DNA of 64,000 nucleotides from an uncultured Eubacteriales bacterium (GTDB lineage: Bacteria; Bacillota; Clostridia; Oscillospirales; Oscillospiraceae): the NCBI GenBank assembly GCA_900546485.1, contig URDK01000003.1, positions 1-64,000 on the forward strand, in the 5' to 3' direction. The position numbers were made by a program, and so were the translations under genes. Positions within the stretch are counted from its first letter, which is position 1. The number at the start of each line of letters is the position of its first letter. Shown piece after piece: positions 51,296 to 59,354 of this stretch. A model generated the notes under the pieces. It ran no database searches. It was given only the letters and a program-made list of their open reading frames with translations, and was not told the origin of the DNA.

Positions 51296-53079
51296 CTCCT
51301 CACAAATGGAACGCGGATCTGCAACACTGTACCTATGCCCTCCTCGCTCTCGATCCTCAGCTCTCCCGCCTGCTCGTACAGCAGCTTGAGCCGGGCGTTG
51401 AGGTTGCTTATGCCGATCCCGACCGCCGGGCCGCTCTCCAGTCCGGGATCGCCGGCCAGCTGCCTGTTTATGGCATCGAGCCTGGCGGCAGACATCCCCT
51501 GCCCGTCGTCCGAGACCTCAATGACAAGGATGCTGCCTTCAAGCCAGCTACGCACGCATATCGTCCCGGGCTCGCTGCGGGGCTCAAAGCCGTGGATTAT
51601 GGCGTTTTCAACCATCGGCTGAAGCGAGACGCGGGGAAGCAAGCCGTCCATGACGCACTCAGGCACATCGATAATATAGTCCAGCCTGTCCTGAAAGCGT
51701 ATTTTCTGTATGGAGAGGTAGCTGCGCACATGCTCCAGCTCCTCCCTCACCGTGGCCAGAGTCCCCTCACCCTTTATGCTGTATCTGAGCATGCTGCCGA
51801 GGGAGGTGGTGATAGTGGATATCTCGGGTATGTCGTTGACCAGGGCAATGCTGCCTATCGACTGTAGGACATTGTACAGAAAATGCGGGTCAAGCTGTGC
51901 CTGGAGGGCGCGTATCACGGCATCTTTTTGCCGGAGATTCATTATGTACTCCCTCTGAATGGAGCTCTCAAGGTCGTCCATAAGCCTGTTGAAGCTGGTA
52001 CCGAGCCGGGCTATCTCATCTGTGCCCTGCACTAGAACGCGCTGGCTGAGGTCCTCTATACCGGAGCTGTCCATGGCTTCGGCCAGAGCCTCTACGGGAC
52101 GGCTTATGGCCCGGGAGGCCGCCGCGGCGATAGCGGCGGCGATTGCCAGAGCCATAGCCGCGGTGATGAGTATGACGGTGGACACCGAGAGGGCGTCAGC
52201 TGTGTATACGCTCTCCGGGATGAGCGAGAGCAAATACCACTCAGGCCCCTCGGCATAAGAGGAGACCATGATATATTTCCCGGACTCCTGCTGCACCTCA
52301 TTGACAGGCCCGGAGCCGAGGCAGGAGGAGAGCGCCTCGGGAAGCATGCCGCCGGTCAGCGCTCCGGACGAATCGAATATCACTCGCCCGTTCGAGGATG
52401 CTATGTAGGTCACCGCGGAGTCGTATGCGCGCACCATGCCGGCGATCCCGCCAAGCTCGCTCAGGTCTATCGTTATGAACATGACTCCGGCCGGGGCGAA
52501 CTGCTGCTCGGTGTTCACGATCCGCCTTGCGGCGGCGTAGACCTGGGTCCCGCCGGAGTGAGAGTGCCGGAGCGGCATGTGCCCGCTTGTGGGCATGAGC
52601 CTCAGTCCGTGTTCCCAGTCATCACTGCTTTCAAGCAGAGCGACATATTCTTCGGGCAGCGAGCAGCTTAAATAGCTGTCGTAATACCCGGCCTCGTCGC
52701 GGGTGGTGTAAAACAGGCGGCCTTTTTTGTCCACATAAATTATGCTGTAAAGGTCCTTCCGACTGCTGAGGACCGACAAGAAGGCCGCTTTCGTCAGAGC
52801 GGCGTCGGCGTATGCCGCTCCCGAGCCGCGGTGCCTGAGCAGCTCTTTGAAGTCCTCGTTGAGGTATATGGACTGAAAGAGGCTGTTGAGCTGAGAGTAC
52901 TCAGTCTCGAGCCTTTCCGCCCCGGCGTCGACAAGCTTGCTGTTGAGTGCAAAGGCCTGCCGCCTTATTACGGAGAGGGACTGCCCGTGGGTGATGGCGG
53001 TGACCGCTGCGAGTGTTGCCGCAAGGAGCAGCAGCACCATTGCGGTGAGCCTGTATCTCAGCTTTGCCTGTCTGCGCAT
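51292..53079 (-). CDS. YesM-type sensor histidine kinase
   Basis: 595 residues. N-terminal membrane helix, an extracytoplasmic sensing domain (about residues 35-275), a second membrane helix (about residues 280-305), HAMP, then a His-kinase domain with QLDPHFLYNVLQSIGSI (phospho-acceptor His, near residue 395) and an ATPase domain with NAIIHGF and GIGISNLNARL. Class of sugar-sensing kinases next to carbohydrate ABC transporters. Cotranscribed with the response regulator and the glucosidase gene. Confidence 0.92.
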   Translation of the reverse strand: MRRQAKLRYRLTAMVLLLLAATLAAVTAITHGQSLSVIRRQAFALNSKLVDAGAERLETEYSQLNSLFQSIYLNEDFKELLRHRGSGAAYADAALTKAAFLSVLSSRKDLYSIIYVDKKGRLFYTTRDEAGYYDSYLSCSLPEEYVALLESSDDWEHGLRLMPTSGHMPLRHSHSGGTQVYAAARRIVNTEQQFAPAGVMFITIDLSELGGIAGMVRAYDSAVTYIASSNGRVIFDSSGALTGGMLPEALSSCLGSGPVNEVQQESGKYIMVSSYAEGPEWYLLSLIPESVYTADALSVSTVILITAAMALAIAAAIAAAASRAISRPVEALAEAMDSSGIEDLSQRVLVQGTDEIARLGTSFNRLMDDLESSIQREYIMNLRQKDAVIRALQAQLDPHFLYNVLQSIGSIALVNDIPEISTITTSLGSMLRYSIKGEGTLATVREELEHVRSYLSIQKIRFQDRLDYIIDVPECVMDGLLPRVSLQPMVENAIIHGFEPRSEPGTICVRSWLEGSILVIEVSDDGQGMSAARLDAINRQLAGDPGLESGPAVGIGISNLNARLKLLYEQAGELRIESEEGIGTVLQIRVPFVRR

Positions 53080-53172
53080 GTTTTTGCCTCATTCCTTGGT
53101 ATCTGTGTGGTAGTGTAATTATAACAAATGAGCAGCCTGAAATAAACCGCATTTAGGGCGAATGCGACAATT

Positions 53173-53203
53173 AGCTAAATGATTTGACACTCAAGCTAAA
53201 TGA
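53173..53203 (+). promoter_or_regulatory. Direct repeat, probable YesN/AraC binding site
   Basis: AGCTAAATGA at 53173-53182 and again at 53194-53203, 21 bases apart start to start, i.e. two helical turns on the same DNA face. This is the typical spacing of AraC-family half-sites. It lies directly upstream of the weak -35 region of the binding-protein promoter. Confidence 0.65.
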
Positions 53204-53228
53204 ATTAAATATCCCACCCGCCTGCCTC

Positions 53229-53237
53229 TGCTATAAT
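53229..53237 (+). promoter_or_regulatory. Extended -10 promoter of the ABC transporter operon
   Basis: TGCTATAAT, a perfect -10 with extended TG. No good -35 occurs at the right distance (ATATCC around 53209), as expected for an activator-dependent promoter. Confidence 0.65.
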
Positions 53238-53278
53238 TGAGCCAGCCATGGTGAAACGAAATTGAAAGGATGTGCAAA

Positions 53279-54598
53279 ATGAAGAAGCTTTTGTCGCTGC
53301 TGCTTTGCGCTGTACTTTTGCTGGCTCTGCTCTCTGCCTGCGGAGGTACGGCTTCCACGCCCGAGTCCGACGCGCCCGCATCCCCATCCGGCGAAGAGCC
53401 TGCGCCTGAGTCCTCGGCCGAGCCCGTTACCATACACCTGTTCCACCAAAAACAGGAGGCCCAGGAGACTTTTGCGAAGATCATCGAGGAGTTCAACGCC
53501 GAGTATCCGTATATCACCATCGAGCAGGAGATCGTGACGAATGACCCCTCGTCCATACTCAAGGCACGTCTTTCTGTGGACGAGGTCCCGGACATATTCC
53601 AGGGTGCCCTCGATACCATGGACATTGCCCAGGGCGGGTACATTTTGGACCTGGCCGGAGAACCCTTCCTTGACAATATAACCGACGAAGCGCTCAACGA
53701 CTCGTCCTTTACCGACTCCGAAGGCCATACCTGGGCCATGCCCGTTGACGGAAGCTGCGAGGGCATATTCTACAACAAGGACATATTCGCGGAATACGGC
53801 CTGACGCCCCCGACCACTATCTCCGAGTTCGACGAGCTGATAGCGACGCTTGAAGCAAACGGCGTAACACCGTTTGCCCTGGGCTTCAAGGATTCCTGGA
53901 CGATAAAGCCCATCACCCTGGTGGCCGCATCACCCGCGGTGTATGGCCTTGACTCCGATTGGAACGAAAAGAAGACCGACGGCGAGGTCAGCTTTGCCGG
54001 CAGCGAGGCCTGGGCCACGACGTTTGAAATGCTCATGAAGGTCTATGAGCACGGCAATACTGACACGGCCTTTGACACGGACTACAACACCGCCTGCGCC
54101 ATGGTCGCCAACGGCGAGGCTGCCATGATGGTGCAGGGCCTCTGGGCGCTCGAGCCGATAAAGAGCATCAATCCCGATGTGAACCTCGGCATGATGGCCA
54201 TGCCCATATCCGAGAATCCCGAGGAGACAAAGCTCTTCCAGTTCCCGGACTTCGGCCTGAGCATCTCCGCTACCACGCCGTATACGGAAGAGTGCAAGCT
54301 CTTCCTGGAGTTCCTCACCCGGCCCGAGATAGCGGAGCTCTGGTGCAGCACGGCAAAGCTCTTCTCCTCGGTGGAGGGCGTCTCCGTTGAGTTCGACCCG
54401 CTGGCTGCCGACGTCAACGCCTACATCGACTCCGGAATGGTCAGCACCCAGGCCGACCGCGGCTGGCCGACTGCTTTCCAGCCCGAATATGAGGCTGTAC
54501 TGCCCAGCTACCTGCTCGGGAACATCTCTCTGGAGGAGGCCCTTGCCACCCTGGACTCCGCCTGGGATATGGCCATAGCCGCCAGCGGACAGAGCTGA
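53279..54598 (+). CDS. Carbohydrate ABC transporter substrate-binding lipoprotein
   Basis: 439 residues from the ATG at 53279 (AAAGGATG site). Signal peptide with lipobox LLSAC near residue 20, then a Ser/Pro/Glu-rich linker (about residues 22-45) and a family-1 (MalE-like) solute-binding domain with HLFHQKQEAQETFAKII and WAMPVDGSCEGIFYNKDIF. Captures a malto- or isomalto-oligosaccharide outside the membrane. First gene of the operon with two permeases and a GH13 enzyme. Confidence 0.93.
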   Translation: MKKLLSLLLCAVLLLALLSACGGTASTPESDAPASPSGEEPAPESSAEPVTIHLFHQKQEAQETFAKIIEEFNAEYPYITIEQEIVTNDPSSILKARLSVDEVPDIFQGALDTMDIAQGGYILDLAGEPFLDNITDEALNDSSFTDSEGHTWAMPVDGSCEGIFYNKDIFAEYGLTPPTTISEFDELIATLEANGVTPFALGFKDSWTIKPITLVAASPAVYGLDSDWNEKKTDGEVSFAGSEAWATTFEMLMKVYEHGNTDTAFDTDYNTACAMVANGEAAMMVQGLWALEPIKSINPDVNLGMMAMPISENPEETKLFQFPDFGLSISATTPYTEECKLFLEFLTRPEIAELWCSTAKLFSSVEGVSVEFDPLAADVNAYIDSGMVSTQADRGWPTAFQPEYEAVLPSYLLGNISLEEALATLDSAWDMAIAASGQS

Positions 54599-54613
54599 AT
54601 CGTTTGACCTCAA

Positions 54614-54648
54614 ACAGGGCATGGAAGCCGCCGGCTTCCATGCCCTGT
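54614..54648 (+). other. Intercistronic hairpin between binding-protein and permease genes
   Basis: Sixteen-base-pair perfect stem (ACAGGGCATGGAAGCC with its complement, loop GCC) 15 bases after the binding-protein stop, followed only by CTTTAAAGGAG. With no U run it probably protects the upstream mRNA or lowers permease expression rather than terminating fully. Confidence 0.8.
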
Positions 54649-54665
54649 CTTTAAAGGAGCACAGT

Positions 54666-55547
54666 ATGCACAAAGTAAAACTCAGACAAAATGCGGCATA
54701 TTCGGCCTTTATCCTGCCGGCGGCCGCGGTGTTTGCGGCGTTTTTCATCTTTCCGTTTTTCAAAAGCATCTGGCTGTCGCTGACCGACGCCTACGGTTAC
54801 CGGCAGGACATAAATTTCATCGGCCTGAAGAACTACGCAGAGGCCCTGTCAAACAAGGCTTTCCTCAGCTCCCTTTGGGTCACTGTCAAATACACAGCCC
54901 TGGTGACAGTTGCGGCAAATGTTGTGGCGCTGCTGCTGGCCTTCCTGCTGGACGGGAGCACGCGCTTTAAAAAGCTGTTCCGGACGATCTTCTTCCTGCC
55001 GAATCTGATGAGCCTGATAATAGTGGGCTTTGTGTGGGTCTTTCTGTACGGAGGCGTATACCGCTCGTTTGCAGATCTGATCGGCCTGCCCGAGGCGCTC
55101 AGGGTGAGCTGGCTCGGACCGGATATGGCCCTGATATCCATAGCGGCGACGGCGGTGTGGCAGTGCGCCGGCTATTATATGCTTATCTACATCGCGGGCT
55201 TGCAAAGCATATCCGGCGAGGTGATAGAAGCGGCCAGAATAGACGGCGCCGGAACATGGGACATCATACGGCACATCAAACTGCCCCTGCTCGCACCGGT
55301 TATATTCATGAACACGCTGCTGCTCGTGACCTCATGCTTCAAGACCTTCGACATACCGATGGCCATGACCTCCGGCGGCCCGGCCGGCGCCACAACCACC
55401 ATAGCGCTTCAAATCTACAACACGGGTTTCAGAGCCAACAGGACCGGCTATGCCACGGCGCAGTCGGTAATTTTGTTCCTCATCATCTGCGCGATAACAG
55501 CTGCGCTCTATATCTTTCAAAACAGGCGAGGGGAGGCGGTTGAATGA
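54666..55547 (+). CDS. Carbohydrate ABC transporter permease (MalF-like)
   Basis: 293 residues from the ATG at 54666, which has AAAGGAG; an earlier ATG lies inside the hairpin. Six membrane helices and the ATPase-contact EAA loop GEVIEAARIDGAGTWDIIRH near residue 185. Forms the membrane channel with the next gene product. The ATPase subunit is not encoded here and is presumably a shared MsmX-like protein. Confidence 0.93.
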   Translation: MHKVKLRQNAAYSAFILPAAAVFAAFFIFPFFKSIWLSLTDAYGYRQDINFIGLKNYAEALSNKAFLSSLWVTVKYTALVTVAANVVALLLAFLLDGSTRFKKLFRTIFFLPNLMSLIIVGFVWVFLYGGVYRSFADLIGLPEALRVSWLGPDMALISIAATAVWQCAGYYMLIYIAGLQSISGEVIEAARIDGAGTWDIIRHIKLPLLAPVIFMNTLLLVTSCFKTFDIPMAMTSGGPAGATTTIALQIYNTGFRANRTGYATAQSVILFLIICAITAALYIFQNRRGEAVE

Positions 55548-56374
55548 AGGCCGGGCATCCGCGGCGCAGAGGCGAGGCGGCGGCCACCGTCGTTACAGCC
55601 TTGCTGGCGCTCATTTTCTTCCTCCCCGTGCTTATCGCGGTGATAAATTCGTTCAAGACGAACGGTGAGATCCTGGCCTCCGCCATAGCGCTGCCGGAGA
55701 CGCCTACTCTCGAAAACTACAAGACCGTGATAGAGGCATCGGACTTCCCCAGCGCCTTTCTCGGCTCATGCCTGGTGACCGGCGGCGGCATCGTGCTGAA
55801 TCTGGTCGTGAGTTCGCTTGCGGGTTACGCGCTCGCGCGCTGGAAGTCGGTGTGGTCGCATGTGCTGACGCTTGTCTTTCTATCCTCCATGTTCGTGCCG
55901 TTCCACACCATCATGATAGCCCTGCTGTCCACCGCAAAAAGCCTGGGCCTCACGGGACATCTCTGGGGGCTCGTGCTCATATACTGCGGGCTTCAGTGCA
56001 CCATACCCATTTTCCTCATAAAAGGGTTCGTGTCCTCGGTGCCGAAGGAGCTTGAGGAGGCCGCCATGATAGACGGCTGCGGCATCGCACAGTGCTTTTT
56101 CCTGGTGGTGCTGCCCCTGCTGAAGCCCATTCTGGCCACTGTGGCGGTCCTGAACGCGCTGTGGATATGGAATGACTATCTCCTGCCCTATCTCATACTT
56201 GCAAGGCCCGCGACCATACCGCTGAGCCAGATGTATTTCTACGGGCAGTACAACCAGCAGTGGAACCTGATAATGGCCGGTTTTGTCGTCTCAACGCTGC
56301 CGGTAGTGGTCTTTTTCCTTTGCATGCAAAAGCACGTTATAAACGGCATCGCCGCCGGAGCGGTCAAGGGCTGA
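55544..56374 (+). CDS. Carbohydrate ABC transporter permease (MalG-like)
   Basis: 276 residues, six membrane helices. EAA loop KELEEAAMIDGCGIAQCFF near residue 169 and a conserved C-terminus ending INGIAAGAVKG, typical of MalG-type permeases. Overlaps the MalF-like gene by four bases, with GGGGAGG before the ATG. Confidence 0.94.
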   Translation: MKAGHPRRRGEAAATVVTALLALIFFLPVLIAVINSFKTNGEILASAIALPETPTLENYKTVIEASDFPSAFLGSCLVTGGGIVLNLVVSSLAGYALARWKSVWSHVLTLVFLSSMFVPFHTIMIALLSTAKSLGLTGHLWGLVLIYCGLQCTIPIFLIKGFVSSVPKELEEAAMIDGCGIAQCFFLVVLPLLKPILATVAVLNALWIWNDYLLPYLILARPATIPLSQMYFYGQYNQQWNLIMAGFVVSTLPVVVFFLCMQKHVINGIAAGAVKG

Positions 56375-56419
56375 TCCGCCGGATGACAGCGGATATTCAA
56401 AAAGACAGGAGCAGAGAGC

Positions 56420-58180
56420 ATGGGATACTCAAAGCAGAGCCTCAACGAGCGAGACACGGTCTATATGCTCATAACGGACCGCTTTTTTGACGGCGACAGC
56501 GGCAACAACGGAGTTCTGGGCGAAGAATACCGCCCCGGAAACCTCCGCTACTACCAAGGGGGAGACTGGGCCGGGCTGAGGCAAAAGCTGCCGTATATCA
56601 AAAGGCTCGGCTTTACGGCTATATGGATGACGGCCCCACAGGACAACGAAAAGTTCAGCCGCACAGGCGACGAGGCGGGCTATCACGGGTACTATACCAG
56701 GGACTTCAACAGCCCCAACCCCCACTTCGGCACCGCATCGGAGCTGGAGGGGCTCATGGCCGAGGCTGACTGCCTCGGCCTGAAGGTCATAATCGACGCA
56801 CAGCTCAATCACACCGCGGACTATCTGGAATACCCCTCGCTCACCTACGATCCCCCCGAATACCGTCCGGCGCCTCCCTTTGACGATCCGGCCTGGTATC
56901 ACAACAAGCCGAACATCGTGGACTTTGACGATGCCCATGAGGCTCAAAATTACAGTCTCGGCGGCCTTGACGATCTTGCGCAGGAGAATCCGGCGTGCTG
57001 GGCGGCTCTCATGGCCGCCTACTGGGAGTCAAAAACCGGGAGCGGCTGGTTTTCATACGGCTTTGCGGGCTCCAGAGTAGACGCTGTCGTGGAAATACCG
57101 CCAGAGTATCTGACGCTCTACGAAAAACACACGGGCAAGCCCGCCTTCGGTGAGGCCTTCACAGGCTCAGTCGACGAAAACTCGGCCATACAGCAGTATA
57201 TGTGGGGCATGCTGGACTTCCCGCTGTACTTTCAGATGAACAAGGTGTTTTGCAGGTCTGAAAGCTGGAGCAACATCAAATGGGTGTTTGACCAGGATGA
57301 AAAATATAAAAATGCCCACCGCCTATTCACGTTCATCGACAACCACGACCGGGCCCGTTTCCTAGCCAACGCCGGTGCTGACCGCGCGAAACTCAGAATG
57401 GCGCTTGCCTTCCTCTACGCGGCAAGGGGCATACCTGTGGTGTACTACGGCACGGAGCAGAACATGGCCGGGGATCTCCTGTACTCGGAGGCCACGCTGA
57501 ACACCAGCAACCGCCAGGTGATGACCTCTTTCGACGAAGGCGGCGCAACATATGTATATATCCAGCGGCTCAATGAACTCAGGCAGGCATACCCGGATGT
57601 CTTTGTTGACGGCATCCAGTTCGAGCTTTATTTCCGCAGCAACGACCCAGTCTACGCCTTCTGCAGGCAGAGCGTAGCGGCCGGAGACACGGCGGTGTGT
57701 ATATTCAATAACTCGCCGATAGCCCAAAGCAGGACGATATCTCTTGAAATGGCCGGAATAAAAGCCGGAACACTGTTGACGGATCTGCTGGACACAAGCT
57801 GCGTGATACGCGCACAAAAGAAGAAAGCCGCTGATGCTGTGACTGTTGACGTCACCGTCCCGGCAAACAGCGCCCTGCTGCTCATCAGCGGGCGCCCGGC
57901 GGAGTATCATTGCCCGGCCATCACGCAAACCAAAATGATCATCCATTGCGACACGGGCTTTGGTCACGAGCTGTTCGTCCGCGGCGACACTTTTCCGCTC
58001 AGCTGGGAGCGCGGCATACGCTGCCAAAACATCAACGCAGATACCTGGCAGTTTGTAACCGAGAGGCTGGAAACCGGCAGCCTTGAATTCAAGCTCCTGA
58101 TAGACGACGCAAAATGGGAGACCGGGCCTAACCACAAAGCGCGCGCCGGCGAGACAATAGAGCTTTGGCTGAGGTTTTGA
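56420..58180 (+). CDS. GH13 alpha-amylase/cyclomaltodextrinase-like enzyme with C-terminal starch-binding-like domain
   Basis: 586 residues, no signal peptide, so intracellular. GH13 motifs: DAQLNHTADY near residue 126, GSRVDAV with nucleophile D221, FGEAF with acid/base E245, FIDNHDR with D310. The N-terminus (VYMLITDRFFDGD) matches the CGTase/maltogenic amylase branch. The last 95 residues (from about 500) look like a CBM20-type domain (VRGDTFPLSWERGI). Last gene of the transporter operon; degrades imported maltodextrin. AGGAGC before the ATG. Confidence 0.9.
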   Translation: MGYSKQSLNERDTVYMLITDRFFDGDSGNNGVLGEEYRPGNLRYYQGGDWAGLRQKLPYIKRLGFTAIWMTAPQDNEKFSRTGDEAGYHGYYTRDFNSPNPHFGTASELEGLMAEADCLGLKVIIDAQLNHTADYLEYPSLTYDPPEYRPAPPFDDPAWYHNKPNIVDFDDAHEAQNYSLGGLDDLAQENPACWAALMAAYWESKTGSGWFSYGFAGSRVDAVVEIPPEYLTLYEKHTGKPAFGEAFTGSVDENSAIQQYMWGMLDFPLYFQMNKVFCRSESWSNIKWVFDQDEKYKNAHRLFTFIDNHDRARFLANAGADRAKLRMALAFLYAARGIPVVYYGTEQNMAGDLLYSEATLNTSNRQVMTSFDEGGATYVYIQRLNELRQAYPDVFVDGIQFELYFRSNDPVYAFCRQSVAAGDTAVCIFNNSPIAQSRTISLEMAGIKAGTLLTDLLDTSCVIRAQKKKAADAVTVDVTVPANSALLLISGRPAEYHCPAITQTKMIIHCDTGFGHELFVRGDTFPLSWERGIRCQNINADTWQFVTERLETGSLEFKLLIDDAKWETGPNHKARAGETIELWLRF

Positions 58181-58250
58181 AATTGAGCAGCCGAGCATTG
58201 CTGGTATGCGCACTTTCGCTGTTACGATGATACATGCCACAATAAATTGA

Positions 58251-58288
58251 AGAACCTGCTGCAGATTTATGCCTCTGCGGCAGGTTCT
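58251..58288. terminator. Hairpin between convergent genes
   Basis: AGAACCTGC and GCAGGTTCT arms with further pairing inside (GCAGA/TCTGC). The T tract is poor on the + strand (AAATCATTGTTTT). Lies between the amylase gene and the leftward small Cys-motif gene. Confidence 0.65.
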
Positions 58289-58291
58289 AAA

Positions 58292-58715
58292 TCATTGTTT
58301 TACATTGATTCCTAAGTGTTTGCACTTTTCGCTGAGCTCGATGTATGAAATGTACCACACAGGTACATCGTTGCTTAGTGCGCAGCATTTGGAGCATGGC
58401 CGGTAAGTTCTATAGGCCTCAAACATATGTTTCTCAATATAAGCAGAGCTACAGCCTTGGACCTGATGATAACACTTTCCGCTTGCTGAACAGTAGACTG
58501 TAAAGCTTCCATATTTAGACTTGCCATTATCTTTAGGCAGATGCCCTTCAAAAACTATGTTCTGCGGAACGCCAGCAAATTCTCTGATACTTGAATTGTT
58601 TAGTTGGCTCAGTAATTCAGATTTTTCAGTTTCCAATTGCCGCTGCCGCTCTGCGTGCTCGAGGCCCTGTTGCTTTTTCTGTTCGCTTTTACTCTTGCAT
58701 ATTATTTCTTCCCAT
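58292..58715 (-). pseudogene. Small protein with YH-C-CxxC motif, probably frameshifted near its start
   Basis: The main frame (open from about 58720 to 58292) encodes a charged coiled-coil-like N-terminus and a C-terminal domain with GKCYHQVQGC and CSKC, the same spacing class as the C-terminal module of the protein at 9137. Its only standard in-frame start is a TTG at 58636 without a ribosome binding site. A perfect GGAGG plus ATG at 58715 lies in another frame that stops after eight codons at 58689. Joining the two frames near 58690 gives a natural-looking protein of about 140 residues. Either a damaged gene or the TTG is used. Confidence 0.5.
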
Positions 58716-59142
58716 ATGTATTCCTCCGCACACGCTTAGATTCATCAAACCGATCCAGCCTGTAGGCAGCTTTTATCCTTGCTAATATCACTTCATCCGC
58801 CGGGCAGAAGTCGTAGCTTTCGACTTCTCCGGGCGTTATCCAGCGCAGGTCATTGTGCTCAAGCAGCTGCGGCTCGCCATCGGCTATGCGGGCATTTAAA
58901 AGTGTGAGGTGTACGGTGAGATCGGGGTAGACGTGCGTGACTTCGGTGAACACATCCCCGACGGCAACGGTGATGCCTAGCTCCTCGCGGCACTCGCGCT
59001 CGAGGGCCAGCTCTTTTGTCTCACCGGGTTCGACCTTGCCGCCCACAAACTCCCACAGCAGTCCCCGCGCCTTATGCGCCGGGCGCTGGCATATCATGAA
59101 CTTTCCGCTCTCCCAGATAAGGGCCGCTACTACTTCGGTCAT
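58702..59142 (-). CDS. Nudix hydrolase, MutT-like (8-oxo-dGTP diphosphatase type)
   Basis: 146 residues. A complete Nudix box is visible (GGKVEPGETKELALERECR, then EELGI, residues about 33-56). The context (VGGKVEPGE, ICQRP upstream) fits MutT-type enzymes that cleanse the nucleotide pool of oxidised dGTP or hydrolyse related pyrophosphates. Its end overlaps the start of the small Cys-motif gene. Confidence 0.9.
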   Translation of the reverse strand: MTEVVAALIWESGKFMICQRPAHKARGLLWEFVGGKVEPGETKELALERECREELGITVAVGDVFTEVTHVYPDLTVHLTLLNARIADGEPQLLEHNDLRWITPGEVESYDFCPADEVILARIKAAYRLDRFDESKRVRRNTYGKK

Positions 59143-59354
59143 ATGTCTCGCCTCGATTCGATGGGGATGGGCAAATTATACCACTCACTTTTCATTTTTG
59201 CCACTGTGGAGCAATTAAACATCCCTTTAGCCTTCTGCGCTTAATCAATTCTTGTTTTTGAAGAATCGTCATATATCTGCCTCAGGCTTGCCAGTGCATT
59301 GTGCTTTTGCTATCCTATATGCAGGAATTTACCTTTCAATTGGAGGCGAGCCAT

